NCBI RefSeq assembly: GCF_049608145.1
Contig: NZ_JBMYXF010000075.1
Coordinates: 1 to 9,828, forward strand
Length of the DNA: 9,828 nt
Direction of reading: 5' to 3'
From: Halocynthiibacter sp049608145
Lineage (GTDB): Bacteria; Pseudomonadota; Alphaproteobacteria; Rhodobacterales; Rhodobacteraceae
Shown: piece by piece, positions 1-7,087 of the stretch
How positions within the stretch are numbered: position 1 is the first letter of the stretch
Layout: each line of letters opens with the position of its first letter
The notes under the pieces: model-generated
Told to the model about the DNA's origin: nothing
The model's database searches: none
What the model saw: the letters and a program-made list of their open reading frames with translations, nothing else
Translations under genes and position numbers: made by a program

Positions 1-2882
1 TCGATGCCGCGCAGATGGTCCTTAAAGCGGATCTTTTCACCGAAATGAGCCGGGCCGTTTTCAAGGAAACCAAGCGCCAGATATGTGTCCAGCGTCGGTG
101 AATAACAAACCGATGTCACATAACCCCGGCTGTTGTCGGCGGTGATTTCATCGTTCTCAAAGAAAAGATGCGCGCCATTGGACAGGGTTTGCCCGGCGTC
201 CACTGGTTTCAGGCCCACCATCTGTTCGCGGTGATCACCAGAAAGCCCCGGGCGTTCCGATGCGGTTTTGCCGATACAATCTTTCTTGCCCGACACCATG
301 CGGCCCATGCCAATATCAAAAGCCGTGACACGGCCATGGATTTCGGCGTGGGTGATGAAGCCTTTTTCAATGCGCAGGACATTGAGGGCCTCCATCCCGT
401 AGGCACCGCCGCCAAGGACTTCGGCACGTGAGACCAGATCCCGGAAAAGTGCGTCGCCATACCGGGAGGGCACCGCGATTTCATAGGCATGTTCACCAGA
501 GAAACTGATGCGGAACAAACGCCCTTTGACGCCGGACAGGGTGACATCGCCGCACGCCATAAAGGGCCAGCTGTCATTGTCGATCTTTTCATCCAACACG
601 GTGTTCAGCAGTTCACGCGATTTCGGACCAGCAACCGCGAATTGCGCCCATTGTTCCGTGACCGAGATAAAGCGCACATCCATGTCAGGGCATAGCGCCT
701 GATGCACGAATTCCATATGCTTCATCACCTGCCCCGCCGCGGCGGTGGTGGTGGTGGTCACATAGTGGTTTTCGCCAAGGCGCGCGGTGGTGCCGTCATC
801 CATGACATGGCCATCTTCGCGCAGCATCAGACCATAGCGCACGCGCCCGACCTTCAGGGTTGAAAACATGTTGGTATAGACGAAATCTAGGAATTGCCCG
901 GCATCCGGGCCCTGAATGTCGATCTTACCAAGGGTCGACACATCGGTGACGCCAACCGCGTTGCGAATGCTGATCACTTCGCGATTGCAGCTGTCGAGCC
1001 AGGTTTTCTCACCCGGACGGGGATAATAGCTGGGACGATACCAGAGGCCCGCCTCAATCATTGGTGCGTTACGATCGACCGTCGCCTGGTGCGAGGTGAC
1101 GAAACGTTCCGGGGCAAAACCTTTGCCCCGCGCCCCCGCACCCAGCGCCGCCATGGACACAGGCACATAGGGCGGACGGAAGGTTGTCGTGCCGGTTGTG
1201 GGGATGTCACGCCCTGTGGCATCGGCCAGGATCGCCAATGCATTGACGTTGGAGTTCTTGCCCTGATCCGGTGCCATGCCCTGGGTGGTATAGCGTTTCA
1301 TATGTTCGACAGAGGCGTAGTTTTCCTTTGCCGCGAGACGCACATCTTTGGTGGAGACATCGTTCTGATAATCAAGCCAGGCACGTTTATAGCCTTTGCT
1401 TTCATGGGGCACTTCCCAAAGGCCCGTGATGTTATAAACACCATCTTCGGCGTGTGGGGTTTTGGTGTCGGTGGGCTTGAGGCCAAGATCTGTGAGGGCC
1501 TTTTGTGCCTCGTTGAGGCCGCTTTCGAGCGTCGCCTGGGTGTTGAAATGACCCGCCGCAGATCCCGCGGCCACAAGGCCGGGCACCATATTGTCAACGG
1601 GCAGGAAGCTTTGCGTGGCCTCATCCCAGGCCGGGCGGCCATTCATGTGGCACAGCATATGCACGGACGGGTTCCAGCCGCCGGACACGCCCAGACAATC
1701 GACCGCGATTTTCTGTTCGCCGGATGTGGATTGGACGGTGATTTCTTTCAAAGCACCACGACCACGGGTGTCAGAGACCAGACCACCGGTGATCACCGGG
1801 AAGTCGCCACCGGGCGTGACATCGCTGCGACTGTCAATCAGCGCGGCGATTTCCACACCCGCCGCTTGCAGATCACGCGCCGTTTTCCAAGCGCTGTCAT
1901 TGTTGCCAAAGATCGCCACTTTCTGACCTGTCGCAACGCCGTAACGGTTGAGATAACCACGCACAGCACCGGCCATCATAATGCCGGGGCGGTCGTTATT
2001 CGCAAAAGCAACAGAACGTTCAAGCGAGCCCGCCGCCAACACCGCGCGTTTGGCCACGATGCGCCAGAAGCATTCGCGGGGCGTGTCCTCAGATGGGGCC
2101 GCGATATGCTGCGCCACACGTTCAAGCGCGCCGTAAGTGCCCTGATCAAATACGCCGGTGACGGTGGTGCGGGTCATGAGACGGACGTTGTCCATGGCTT
2201 CAAGTTCCGCCGCAACATCTGCCGCCCAGACATGGCCGGGTTTGCCGTCGATTTCTTCTTCTTCCAGCAAAAGACGTCCGCCGGGGCGTGCATCTTCATC
2301 AGCGATAATCACATCTGCGCCTGCGCGTGCCGCGGTCAGCGCGGCCATCAGGCCCGCAGGGCCAGCACCGATCACCAGAAGATCACAGAAAGCATACGCT
2401 TTTTCATTGCGGGACGTGTCATGTTCACCAGAGAGCGCGCCAAGACCGGCGGCGCGACGGATCATCGGTTCCCACAGTTTTTCCCACAGCGCGCCGGGCC
2501 ACATGAAGGTTTTATAATAGAAACCCGCGCCAAAGAACGGCGCGAACAGATCATTCACGCCCATAAGATCACGATCGACAGAGGGCCAGGCGTTTTGCCC
2601 GCGCACCTGCAGACCGTCATAGATTTCCTGTGTGGTGGCGCGGATATTGGGATCTTGCGCGGCACCGGAATGCAATGTGACCAGGGCGTTTGGTTCTTCC
2701 GAACCCGTGGTCATCACGCCACGTGGACGGTGATATTTAAAGCTGCGACCAAAGACTTTGCGGCCTTGGGCCAGCGCGGCAGAGGTGATTGTATCCCCCT
2801 GAAAACCCTGAACAGGCTTGCCGTCAAAAGTGAAAGAAACCGGGGCGCTGCGATCAATCAGACCTTTATTACTGATCCGCAT
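1..2882 (-). CDS. soxA: Sarcosine oxidase subunit alpha, heterotetrameric type (3' end outside window)
   Basis: This is the large subunit of the four-subunit sarcosine oxidase, which demethylates sarcosine to glycine and passes the methyl carbon to tetrahydrofolate. The frame stays open from the ATG at 2882 to the left edge, giving about 960 residues; the family is usually near 1000, so only the extreme C-terminus is missing. The N-terminal part (about 1-110) resembles the ferredoxin-like domain of this subunit, with the motif RSFKYHRPRG. A dinucleotide-binding GAGPAG lies at residues 172-177 and is followed by an acidic DED, as expected for the NAD-binding half. From about residue 600 the protein looks like a GcvT/aminomethyltransferase folate domain (GVTDVSTLGKIDIQGPDA, and later GMEALNVLRIEKG). 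The start overlaps the soxD stop by one base (TAATG), with GGGGGA upstream, so the two are probably translationally coupled. No frameshift was seen. soxG should follow outside the window. Confidence 0.95.
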   Translation of the reverse strand, partial: MRISNKGLIDRSAPVSFTFDGKPVQGFQGDTITSAALAQGRKVFGRSFKYHRPRGVMTTGSEEPNALVTLHSGAAQDPNIRATTQEIYDGLQVRGQNAWPSVDRDLMGVNDLFAPFFGAGFYYKTFMWPGALWEKLWEPMIRRAAGLGALSGEHDTSRNEKAYAFCDLLVIGAGPAGLMAALTAARAGADVIIADEDARPGGRLLLEEEEIDGKPGHVWAADVAAELEAMDNVRLMTRTTVTGVFDQGTYGALERVAQHIAAPSEDTPRECFWRIVAKRAVLAAGSLERSVAFANNDRPGIMMAGAVRGYLNRYGVATGQKVAIFGNNDSAWKTARDLQAAGVEIAALIDSRSDVTPGGDFPVITGGLVSDTRGRGALKEITVQSTSGEQKIAVDCLGVSGGWNPSVHMLCHMNGRPAWDEATQSFLPVDNMVPGLVAAGSAAGHFNTQATLESGLNEAQKALTDLGLKPTDTKTPHAEDGVYNITGLWEVPHESKGYKRAWLDYQNDVSTKDVRLAAKENYASVEHMKRYTTQGMAPDQGKNSNVNALAILADATGRDIPTTGTTTFRPPYVPVSMAALGAGARGKGFAPERFVTSHQATVDRNAPMIEAGLWYRPSYYPRPGEKTWLDSCNREVISIRNAVGVTDVSTLGKIDIQGPDAGQFLDFVYTNMFSTLKVGRVRYGLMLREDGHVMDDGTTARLGENHYVTTTTTAAAGQVMKHMEFVHQALCPDMDVRFISVTEQWAQFAVAGPKSRELLNTVLDEKIDNDSWPFMACGDVTLSGVKGRLFRISFSGEHAYEIAVPSRYGDALFRDLVSRAEVLGGGAYGMEALNVLRIEKGFITHAEIHGRVTAFDIGMGRMVSGKKDCIGKTASERPGLSGDHREQMVGLKPVDAGQTLSNGAHLFFENDEITADNSRGYVTSVCYSPTLDTYLALGFLENGPAHFGEKIRFKDHLRGI

Positions 2883-3154
2883 TATTTCATCCCCCGCTTT
2901 ACGTCTTCCGCAAGTTCAACGCCATAAATTTCATGTGTCACGGTGTTGCGTTCCACCACAAGCCAGGACCCGCAGCCCATTTCGTGCTGCCACAGATCTT
3001 TGGTGCGACCTGCCGGGTTTTCGCGGTTGTGGATATAGTCATCCCAAGCCACGTCGCCCGCATCAGGGGCCGGGCGGGCGAGATCGATGTCAGATCCCTT
3101 ATAGTAAAATTCGCGACGGTCGCGTTCCCCACAGAGGGGACATTTGATACGCAT
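2882..3154 (-). CDS. soxD: Sarcosine oxidase subunit delta
   Basis: This is the small zinc-binding subunit of heterotetrameric sarcosine oxidase, 90 residues long, which is a normal size for the family. Its N-terminus, MRIKCPLCGERDRREFYYKG, carries the CxxC pair C5/C8. H57 and C61 in the stretch WQHEMGCGSW supply the other two ligands of the known Cys-Cys-His-Cys zinc site. The conserved core WDDYIHNRENPAG is present (residues 37-49). The gene lies 11 bases after soxB, and the soxB stop TAA forms part of its Shine-Dalgarno sequence (TAAGGAG, six bases from the ATG). Its own stop overlaps the soxA start. The assignment is secure from motif, size and context. The subunit is thought to be structural rather than catalytic. 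Confidence 0.96.
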   Translation of the reverse strand: MRIKCPLCGERDRREFYYKGSDIDLARPAPDAGDVAWDDYIHNRENPAGRTKDLWQHEMGCGSWLVVERNTVTHEIYGVELAEDVKRGMK

Positions 3155-3165
3155 TTTCTGTCTCC

Positions 3166-4419
3166 TTAATGGGTGTTGTGCTGACTGCCAGTGCCTTCTT
3201 CGTCCATGATCCCATGGCCGGTGCGAAAGCGATCAAGGCGGAACTTTTTGCCCACGGGGTGCGGTTCATCTTTGGCAATCAAATGCGCAAAACAATCACC
3301 CGAAGCAGGCACAGCTTTGAAGCCGCCGTAGTTCCAGCCGCAGTTCAGATAGAGCCCTTCAACATGGGTTTTGTCGATGATGGGGGAACCATCCGGGGAC
3401 ATATCCATGATGCCACCCCAGCTGCGCAGCATTTTGGCCTTGCCGATCATCGGCATCAGCGTCATCGCAGCTTCGACCACATGTTCGGTTGTCGGCAGAT
3501 TGCCGCGTTGGGCATAGCTTGCGTACATGTCGATGTCGCCGCCAAAGACCAGGCCACCTTTGTCAGACTGGCTGATATAGAAATGGCCCATGCCGAAAGT
3601 GACGACATTGTCCAACACCGGTTTCAACCCTTCGGTCACGAAAGCCTGCAGCACGGTGCTTTCAATTGGCACCTGCATGCCCGCCATGGCCGCGACCTGA
3701 CTGGATCGGCCAGCCACAACCATGCCGACTTTCTTGGCTTTGATCGGGCCTTTGCTGGTTTGCACGCCTTTCACCACGCCGTTTTCGATATCGATTCCAG
3801 TGACTTCGCAGTTCTGGATGATATCAACGCCGCGTTGATCGGCACCCCGGGCATAGCCCCAGGCCACAGCATCATGGCGCGCCGTGCCGCCGCGTTTGTG
3901 GTACAGCGCGCCGTACACGGGAAAACGGATATTGTCGTAATCAAGGTAAGGCAGGATGTCCCGTACACCTTCACGATCCAGCAGGATCGCATCATCGCCC
4001 TGATTGACCATCATATTGCCACGACGTGCGGCTGCGTCACGCTGACCATCGGAATGGAACAGGTTCAGAATGCCACGCTGCGAATGCATCGCGTTGTAAT
4101 TCAGGTCTTTTTCCATGCGTTCCCATAGTTTCAGGGAGTGGCTGTAGAATTCTGAATTGCCCTTCAGGAAATAGTTCGCGCGCACAATCGTGGTGTTCCG
4201 CCCGACATTTCCGCCGCCGATATAACCTTTTTCAAGCACTGCAATACGTTTATCCGTATATTTCGCCGCCAGATGGTACGCGGTGGAAAGCCCGTGGCCC
4301 CCGCCGCCAATGATAATGATGTCATACTCGGATTTTGGCTCCGGGCTGCGCCAGTGGGGTTTCCAACCTTTGTTGCCGGTCAGCCCCTCTTTCAACACCT
4401 GCCATGCAGAAAATCGCAT
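3166..4419 (-). CDS. soxB: Sarcosine oxidase subunit beta
   Basis: This is the catalytic flavoprotein subunit, where sarcosine is oxidised at FAD and electrons pass to a covalent FMN and then O2, giving H2O2. I start it at 4419 (MRFSAWQVLKEG, 417 residues), because the conserved family N-terminus begins there and AGGGAGA sits seven bases upstream. An in-frame ATG at 4440 would add seven unlike residues. The FAD-binding glycine-rich motif IIIIGGGGHGLSTAYHLA is at about residues 34-51. The stretch GGTARHDAVAWG (residues 177-188) contains H182, which corresponds, from memory of the family, to the histidine that binds FMN covalently. The C-terminal GWNYGGFKAVPASG is typical of the DAO-type fold of this subunit. 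It is the first gene of the sox operon, with soxD and soxA directly behind it. Confidence 0.96.
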   Translation of the reverse strand: MRFSAWQVLKEGLTGNKGWKPHWRSPEPKSEYDIIIIGGGGHGLSTAYHLAAKYTDKRIAVLEKGYIGGGNVGRNTTIVRANYFLKGNSEFYSHSLKLWERMEKDLNYNAMHSQRGILNLFHSDGQRDAAARRGNMMVNQGDDAILLDREGVRDILPYLDYDNIRFPVYGALYHKRGGTARHDAVAWGYARGADQRGVDIIQNCEVTGIDIENGVVKGVQTSKGPIKAKKVGMVVAGRSSQVAAMAGMQVPIESTVLQAFVTEGLKPVLDNVVTFGMGHFYISQSDKGGLVFGGDIDMYASYAQRGNLPTTEHVVEAAMTLMPMIGKAKMLRSWGGIMDMSPDGSPIIDKTHVEGLYLNCGWNYGGFKAVPASGDCFAHLIAKDEPHPVGKKFRLDRFRTGHGIMDEEGTGSQHNTH

Positions 4420-4523
4420 GAATATTCTCCCTGATTTCACGCACAGCTAATCAGGTGAGGCCCGGGGATGCAACGCCCCCCGGCGACGGAAAATGTCGTT
4501 TTGTGACAATAGGGCGGCGTATC
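4420..4523 (-). promoter_or_regulatory. Upstream region of the sox operon with operator-like repeats
   Basis: This 104-base gap lies between the DUF6151 stop and the soxB start. It contains three triplets at exact 10-base spacing, GAC (4485-4487), GTC (4495-4497) and GAC (4505-4507). The last two sit inside the imperfect palindrome TGTC-N7-GACA (4494-4508), and CGAC-N7-GTCG overlaps it at 4484-4498. Closer to soxB is a GC-rich inverted repeat (arms 4462-4467 and 4478-4483, ten-base loop). On the minus strand TTGTCA could serve as a -35 element, but I see no convincing -10 at the right distance. Helical phasing and position 65-89 bases upstream of soxB suggest a binding site for a regulator. 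Which regulator is unknown; sarcosine and betaine genes are often under AraC/GlxA-type activators in other bacteria, which is only an analogy. Confidence 0.4.
4462..4483. repeat. GC-rich inverted repeat upstream of soxB
   Basis: The arms CCGGGG (4462-4467) and CCCCGG (4478-4483) enclose a ten-base loop. The hairpin lies between the DUF6151 stop and soxB. There is no T-run after it on either strand, so it is a poor intrinsic terminator. It might act as a leader structure in the sox message or weakly attenuate read-through from the gene upstream. Confidence 0.4.
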
Positions 4524-5126
4524 TTAATCCGGAGTAACGGTCTGGCGTTCTTGTAACGTCAACACCTGCGGATCAGACACCGGCGCATCCGCATGCCAAT
4601 ATGGGGTTGCACGGGTTTTGGCCTGCAGCTTGCCTTTCAGCTGTCGCCACAAAATGCGCGCAAAGGTTTTGCCAAATCCGAAATCATCAGGGGGATTACT
4701 GCCGGGGCGCGCGGTTTTTGCAGAGATCGACGCGCTGAATTTCCCCATCGTATCAATCGCTTTTGCATCAAATCCCGACAAGGGCAGACCAACAAATGTC
4801 ATGGCGCGCGATCCCATCGTATTGCCAAAAGGCGCGTGACAGCAGCCAGCGTACCAGCGGATCATACCTTTGGGTGACAGGCGCATCGCCTTAAGATTTT
4901 CAGCTTTGCCTTCTAGGAATTCAACGCGCCAGGCCAGTGTCTGCCAAAGTTCGGTGCCGCCGTTTTCATCCAGAATATCCGCCCCACCCTGCTGCTGCAG
5001 CCAGGTTGCAAAGGCCTGGCAATCTTTACAGTGGCAGCGGGCAAGATTTCCTGTGCGCGGGGATACATTGTGCACCCGTGCCTTGGTTTGGCCGCAGGTG
5101 CAGCTGTAGGTCAGATCCTGTGTCAT
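4524..5126 (-). CDS. DUF6151 family protein, GFA/CENP-V-like zinc fold
   Basis: This 200-residue protein matches the pattern I know as DUF6151, related to the GFA (glutathione-dependent formaldehyde-activating, Mss4-like) fold. Visible cysteine motifs are C9-T-C11-G, C31-H-C33-KD-C36-Q and the doublet C95-C96 in WYAGCCHAPFGNT, which would ligate zinc. Other family marks are NGGTELWQ and RLSPKGMIRWYAGCC. I start it at 5126 (MTQDLTYSC), with AGAGGA about nine bases upstream; a start at 5156 would add ten unconserved residues. No member's reaction is known to me, so formaldehyde chemistry is only an inference from fold and position. It lies just upstream of soxBDA, whose enzyme can release formaldehyde, and in the same orientation, so co-transcription is possible. 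The C-terminal 50 residues are basic and less conserved. Confidence 0.85.
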   Translation of the reverse strand: MTQDLTYSCTCGQTKARVHNVSPRTGNLARCHCKDCQAFATWLQQQGGADILDENGGTELWQTLAWRVEFLEGKAENLKAMRLSPKGMIRWYAGCCHAPFGNTMGSRAMTFVGLPLSGFDAKAIDTMGKFSASISAKTARPGSNPPDDFGFGKTFARILWRQLKGKLQAKTRATPYWHADAPVSDPQVLTLQERQTVTPD

Positions 5127-5210
5127 ACTATGTTGTCCTCTGAAATGCCTGCGCATAGGACGTCGGGCGGGAACAGATTACAAGCCGTGTCCCGACATTT
5201 GCTGACATAA
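5127..5210 (-). promoter_or_regulatory. Probable promoter region of the DUF6151 gene
   Basis: This stretch lies between the gdh terminator and the DUF6151 start, so a promoter is expected here. It holds TGTC-CC-GACA (5188-5197), which uses the same half-sites as the larger palindrome upstream of soxB, and a GACGTC palindrome (5159-5164). On the minus strand TTGTAA and TCCTAT are 17 bases apart, but the second is a weak -10. The assignment rests mainly on position. Confidence 0.3.
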
Positions 5211-5236
5211 AAAGGCCCCGCAATCGCGAGGCCTTT
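5206..5236 (-). terminator. Intrinsic terminator of the glutamate dehydrogenase gene
   Basis: Arms AAAGGCC (5211-5217) and GGCCTTT (5230-5236) form a seven-pair stem. It continues after one mismatch with three GC pairs, closing on a four-base loop (5222-5225). Read on the minus strand the stem ends in five Ts (5209-5213). It begins about 34 bases after the gdh stop codon, the usual place for a Rho-independent terminator. It separates gdh from the DUF6151 gene. Confidence 0.85.
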
Positions 5237-5269
5237 GAAACGTTTATGTATCTTGCGTGGCAAAAAGGA

Positions 5270-6712
5270 TCAGAGACCCTTGGCGCGGTAGCTTGCCGCA
5301 ACTTTACCAATCGCAACGAGGTAGGCCGCCATACGCAGATCCGTCACGTCATCACGGGAATGCCAGACTTCGCGCATGGATTGATACGCAATGCGCATCG
5401 TATCATCGAGACCAGACCGAACCAGTTCAAGTTCACCTGCACCACGCAGATATTTCTGTTTGAAATCAGGGGTCATAGACCAGCGATCGCCCATGGCATC
5501 GTCCAGACGTTCCAGTTCGTCAATCACCAGCTGGTGACGCGATTCTTCCTGACGGCGCTGCATCCGACCAAAGCGGATGTGTGACAGATTTTTCACCCAT
5601 TCGAAGTAAGACACGGTCACACCGCCGGCGTTTGCATACATATCCGGGATGATCACGGTGCCTTTTTCGCGCAGAATGTCATCGGCGCCCGCGGTAACAG
5701 GGCCGTTCGCAGCTTCGATGATCAGCGGGGCTTTGACGCGGTCAGCATTGCTGAGGTTGATCACCCCTTCAAGCGCGGCCGGGATCAGGATGTCACATTC
5801 TTTTTCAAGAAGTTCAGCCCCATTTTCAACGTAAGTGCCGCCAGAGAAGCCCTTTACGCCGCCATTTTCAGCCAGCCATTTGTGCACAGCTTCGACATCC
5901 AGACCGTCATCATTAAAGATGCCGCCGTCACGTTCAATAATGCCTGTGATGATGGCGCCATCTTCTTCGGACAGGAATTTCGCCGCGTGATATCCCACAT
6001 TGCCAAGACCTTGAACGATCACGCGCTTGCCATCAAGCTTGCCGGTCAGGCCCGCCTTTTTTATGTCCTCGGGATGACGGAAAAATTCCTGAAGCGCATA
6101 TTGAACGCCACGGCCGGTTGCTTCTACACGACCCGCAATACCGCCTGCATTCAAAGGTTTACCCGTTACACAGGCACGCGCGTTAATGTCAGTTGTGTTC
6201 ATGCGCGCGTATTGGTCCGCGATCCAGGCCATCTCACGTTCGCCGGTACCCATATCGGGTGCAGGCACGTTCTGAGACGGGTGAATCAGGTCACGTTTCG
6301 CAAGTTCATAGGCAAAGCGACGGGTGATGAGTTCCAGTTCATGTTCTTCATAGTCGCGCGGATTGATGCAAAGGCCACCTTTGGAACCGCCAAATGGCGT
6401 TTCGACAAGCGCACATTTATAAGTCATCAGCGCCGCCAGCGCTTCGACTTCGTCCTGGTTCACAGCAGAGGCATAGCGAATGCCGCCTTTCACAGGTTCC
6501 ATATGTTCAGAATGCACGGAACGATACCCGGTAAACGTCTGGATCTGGCCGCGCAGACGCACCCCGAAACGAACAGTATAGGTTGCGTTACATACACGGA
6601 TCTTCTGCTCCAGCCCTGGCGGCAGATCCATCATAGCAACCGCGCGATTAAACATCAGATCAACTGATTCGCGAAAGCTCGGTTCCTGAGCATGTCCAGT
6701 GTTTGCGTTCAT
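5270..6712 (-). CDS. gdhA: Glutamate dehydrogenase (Glu/Leu/Phe/Val dehydrogenase family)
   Basis: This is a complete 480-residue GLFV dehydrogenase that interconverts glutamate with 2-oxoglutarate and ammonium in the cytoplasm. The substrate domain shows PVKGGIRY (K75), the TYKCAL lysine (K99), the catalytic-lysine signature PFGGSKGG (K111) and PAPDMGT (D153). The nucleotide domain has the Rossmann motif GLGNVG (235-240). The next strand ends in E260 (GIIERDGGIFN), an acidic residue that favours NAD over NADP. PDMYANAGGVTVSYFEW (356-371) is a family landmark. The size is somewhat above the common 410-450 residues, with the excess in the C-terminal helical part. The start at 6712 has GGAGG five to six bases upstream. 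A terminator follows, so it is probably monocistronic. Glutamate rather than leucine or phenylalanine as substrate is the likely reading but is not proven. The symbol is generic. Confidence 0.93.
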   Translation of the reverse strand: MNANTGHAQEPSFRESVDLMFNRAVAMMDLPPGLEQKIRVCNATYTVRFGVRLRGQIQTFTGYRSVHSEHMEPVKGGIRYASAVNQDEVEALAALMTYKCALVETPFGGSKGGLCINPRDYEEHELELITRRFAYELAKRDLIHPSQNVPAPDMGTGEREMAWIADQYARMNTTDINARACVTGKPLNAGGIAGRVEATGRGVQYALQEFFRHPEDIKKAGLTGKLDGKRVIVQGLGNVGYHAAKFLSEEDGAIITGIIERDGGIFNDDGLDVEAVHKWLAENGGVKGFSGGTYVENGAELLEKECDILIPAALEGVINLSNADRVKAPLIIEAANGPVTAGADDILREKGTVIIPDMYANAGGVTVSYFEWVKNLSHIRFGRMQRRQEESRHQLVIDELERLDDAMGDRWSMTPDFKQKYLRGAGELELVRSGLDDTMRIAYQSMREVWHSRDDVTDLRMAAYLVAIGKVAASYRAKGL

Positions 6713-6801
6713 TCTAAACCTCCAGCGGCAAAATCAGCCGCGTTTACAGACCATTTTTGGCAACTGTTAGAATCAGTGCCTGTTTTTTGTGCAGTCAGGT
6801 T

Positions 6802-6831
6802 ATGACGTATTGTCGCGCCCGTCGCTATAAA
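6802..6831 (+). promoter_or_regulatory. Possible sigma-70 promoter, distal, for the Tad-like operon
   Basis: ATGACG (6802-6807) and TATAAA (6826-6831) are separated by 18 bases, matching four and five of the six consensus positions. Transcription would start near 6838, giving a leader of about 250 bases. This is a pattern match only. Confidence 0.22.
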
Positions 6832-7003
6832 ACGCCGCTATTTTCGGAAAAACCGGCAATTTCCGCCGACAGAGCAACCCATAATGGAAAAATGCATCCA
6901 CACACACCTTTGACACGTGAAATTCATACATCCGGACCACTTAATTTTTGCTGAAGAGGGATCTTTTCAAAAATCCGCCCGCCACAATCGTCCGCGCCCC
7001 ATT

Positions 7004-7030
7004 TTGGCCACATCTTTGTGTTTTCATAAT
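7004..7030 (+). promoter_or_regulatory. Possible proximal promoter for the Tad-like operon
   Basis: CATAAT (7025-7030) is a good -10, and TTGGCC (7004-7009) is a partial -35 at a short 15-base spacing. It would give a leader of about 50 bases before the TadG-like start at 7088. The short spacing makes it doubtful. Confidence 0.22.
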
Positions 7031-7055
7031 TGAGATTTTTTACGCACGTTCCGAA

Positions 7056-7082
7056 GCAGCCCCTGCTGCCACATAAGGGGAA
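7056..7082 (+). promoter_or_regulatory. Ribosome-binding site of the TadG-like gene with two alternative hairpins
   Basis: AAGGGGAA (7075-7082) is the Shine-Dalgarno sequence, seven bases from the ATG at 7088. Its AGGGG (7076-7080) can pair with CCCCT (7060-7064). GCAGC (7056-7060) and GCTGC (7065-7069) form a competing five-pair hairpin with loop CCCT. The two structures share bases and cannot both form, so initiation could be structure-dependent. The ribosome-binding site is clear; the switch is inference. Confidence 0.4.
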
Positions 7083-7087
7083 TACAA

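Larger units (their letters stand above)
6713..7087. other. Divergent intergenic region between gdh and the Tad-like operon
   Basis: These 375 bases carry no gene I can support; a 65-codon plus-strand frame in it has no ribosome-binding site and no family features. The region is more AT-rich than its flanks. It should contain the gdh promoter on the minus strand, which I could not place, and the promoter of the rightward operon. Visible structure: CGGAAA-N9-TTTCCG (6845-6865), a TTGACA (6910-6915) running into CACGTG (6914-6919) but without a -10 at normal spacing, and an imperfect AT-rich inverted repeat around 6959-6976 (GGAT...ATCC with TTTT/AAAA inside). Confidence 0.6.

Noticed and set aside
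738..760. GGT triplet run inside soxA, a possible slippage tract
   Set aside because: It encodes a short poly-Thr stretch that recalls the Thr-rich motif common in this region of the alpha subunit, so it looks like conserved coding sequence.
894..2927. A 677-codon plus-strand open frame opposite soxA
   Set aside because: It uses the same codon boundaries as soxA on the other strand, and its protein is rich in His, Arg and Gly with no recognisable family. It is explained by soxA codon usage, which avoids the complements of stop codons.
3169..4128. A 319-codon plus-strand open frame opposite soxB
   Set aside because: It has no ribosome site or family match, and soxB on the minus strand is a clear conserved gene.
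5882..6667. A 261-codon plus-strand open frame opposite gdh
   Set aside because: The minus-strand glutamate dehydrogenase is unmistakable, and this frame is a compositional shadow.
6757..6954. A 65-codon plus-strand frame in the gdh/tad intergenic region
   Set aside because: It has no Shine-Dalgarno sequence and no hydrophobic or family pattern, and it lies in AT-rich promoter-type sequence.
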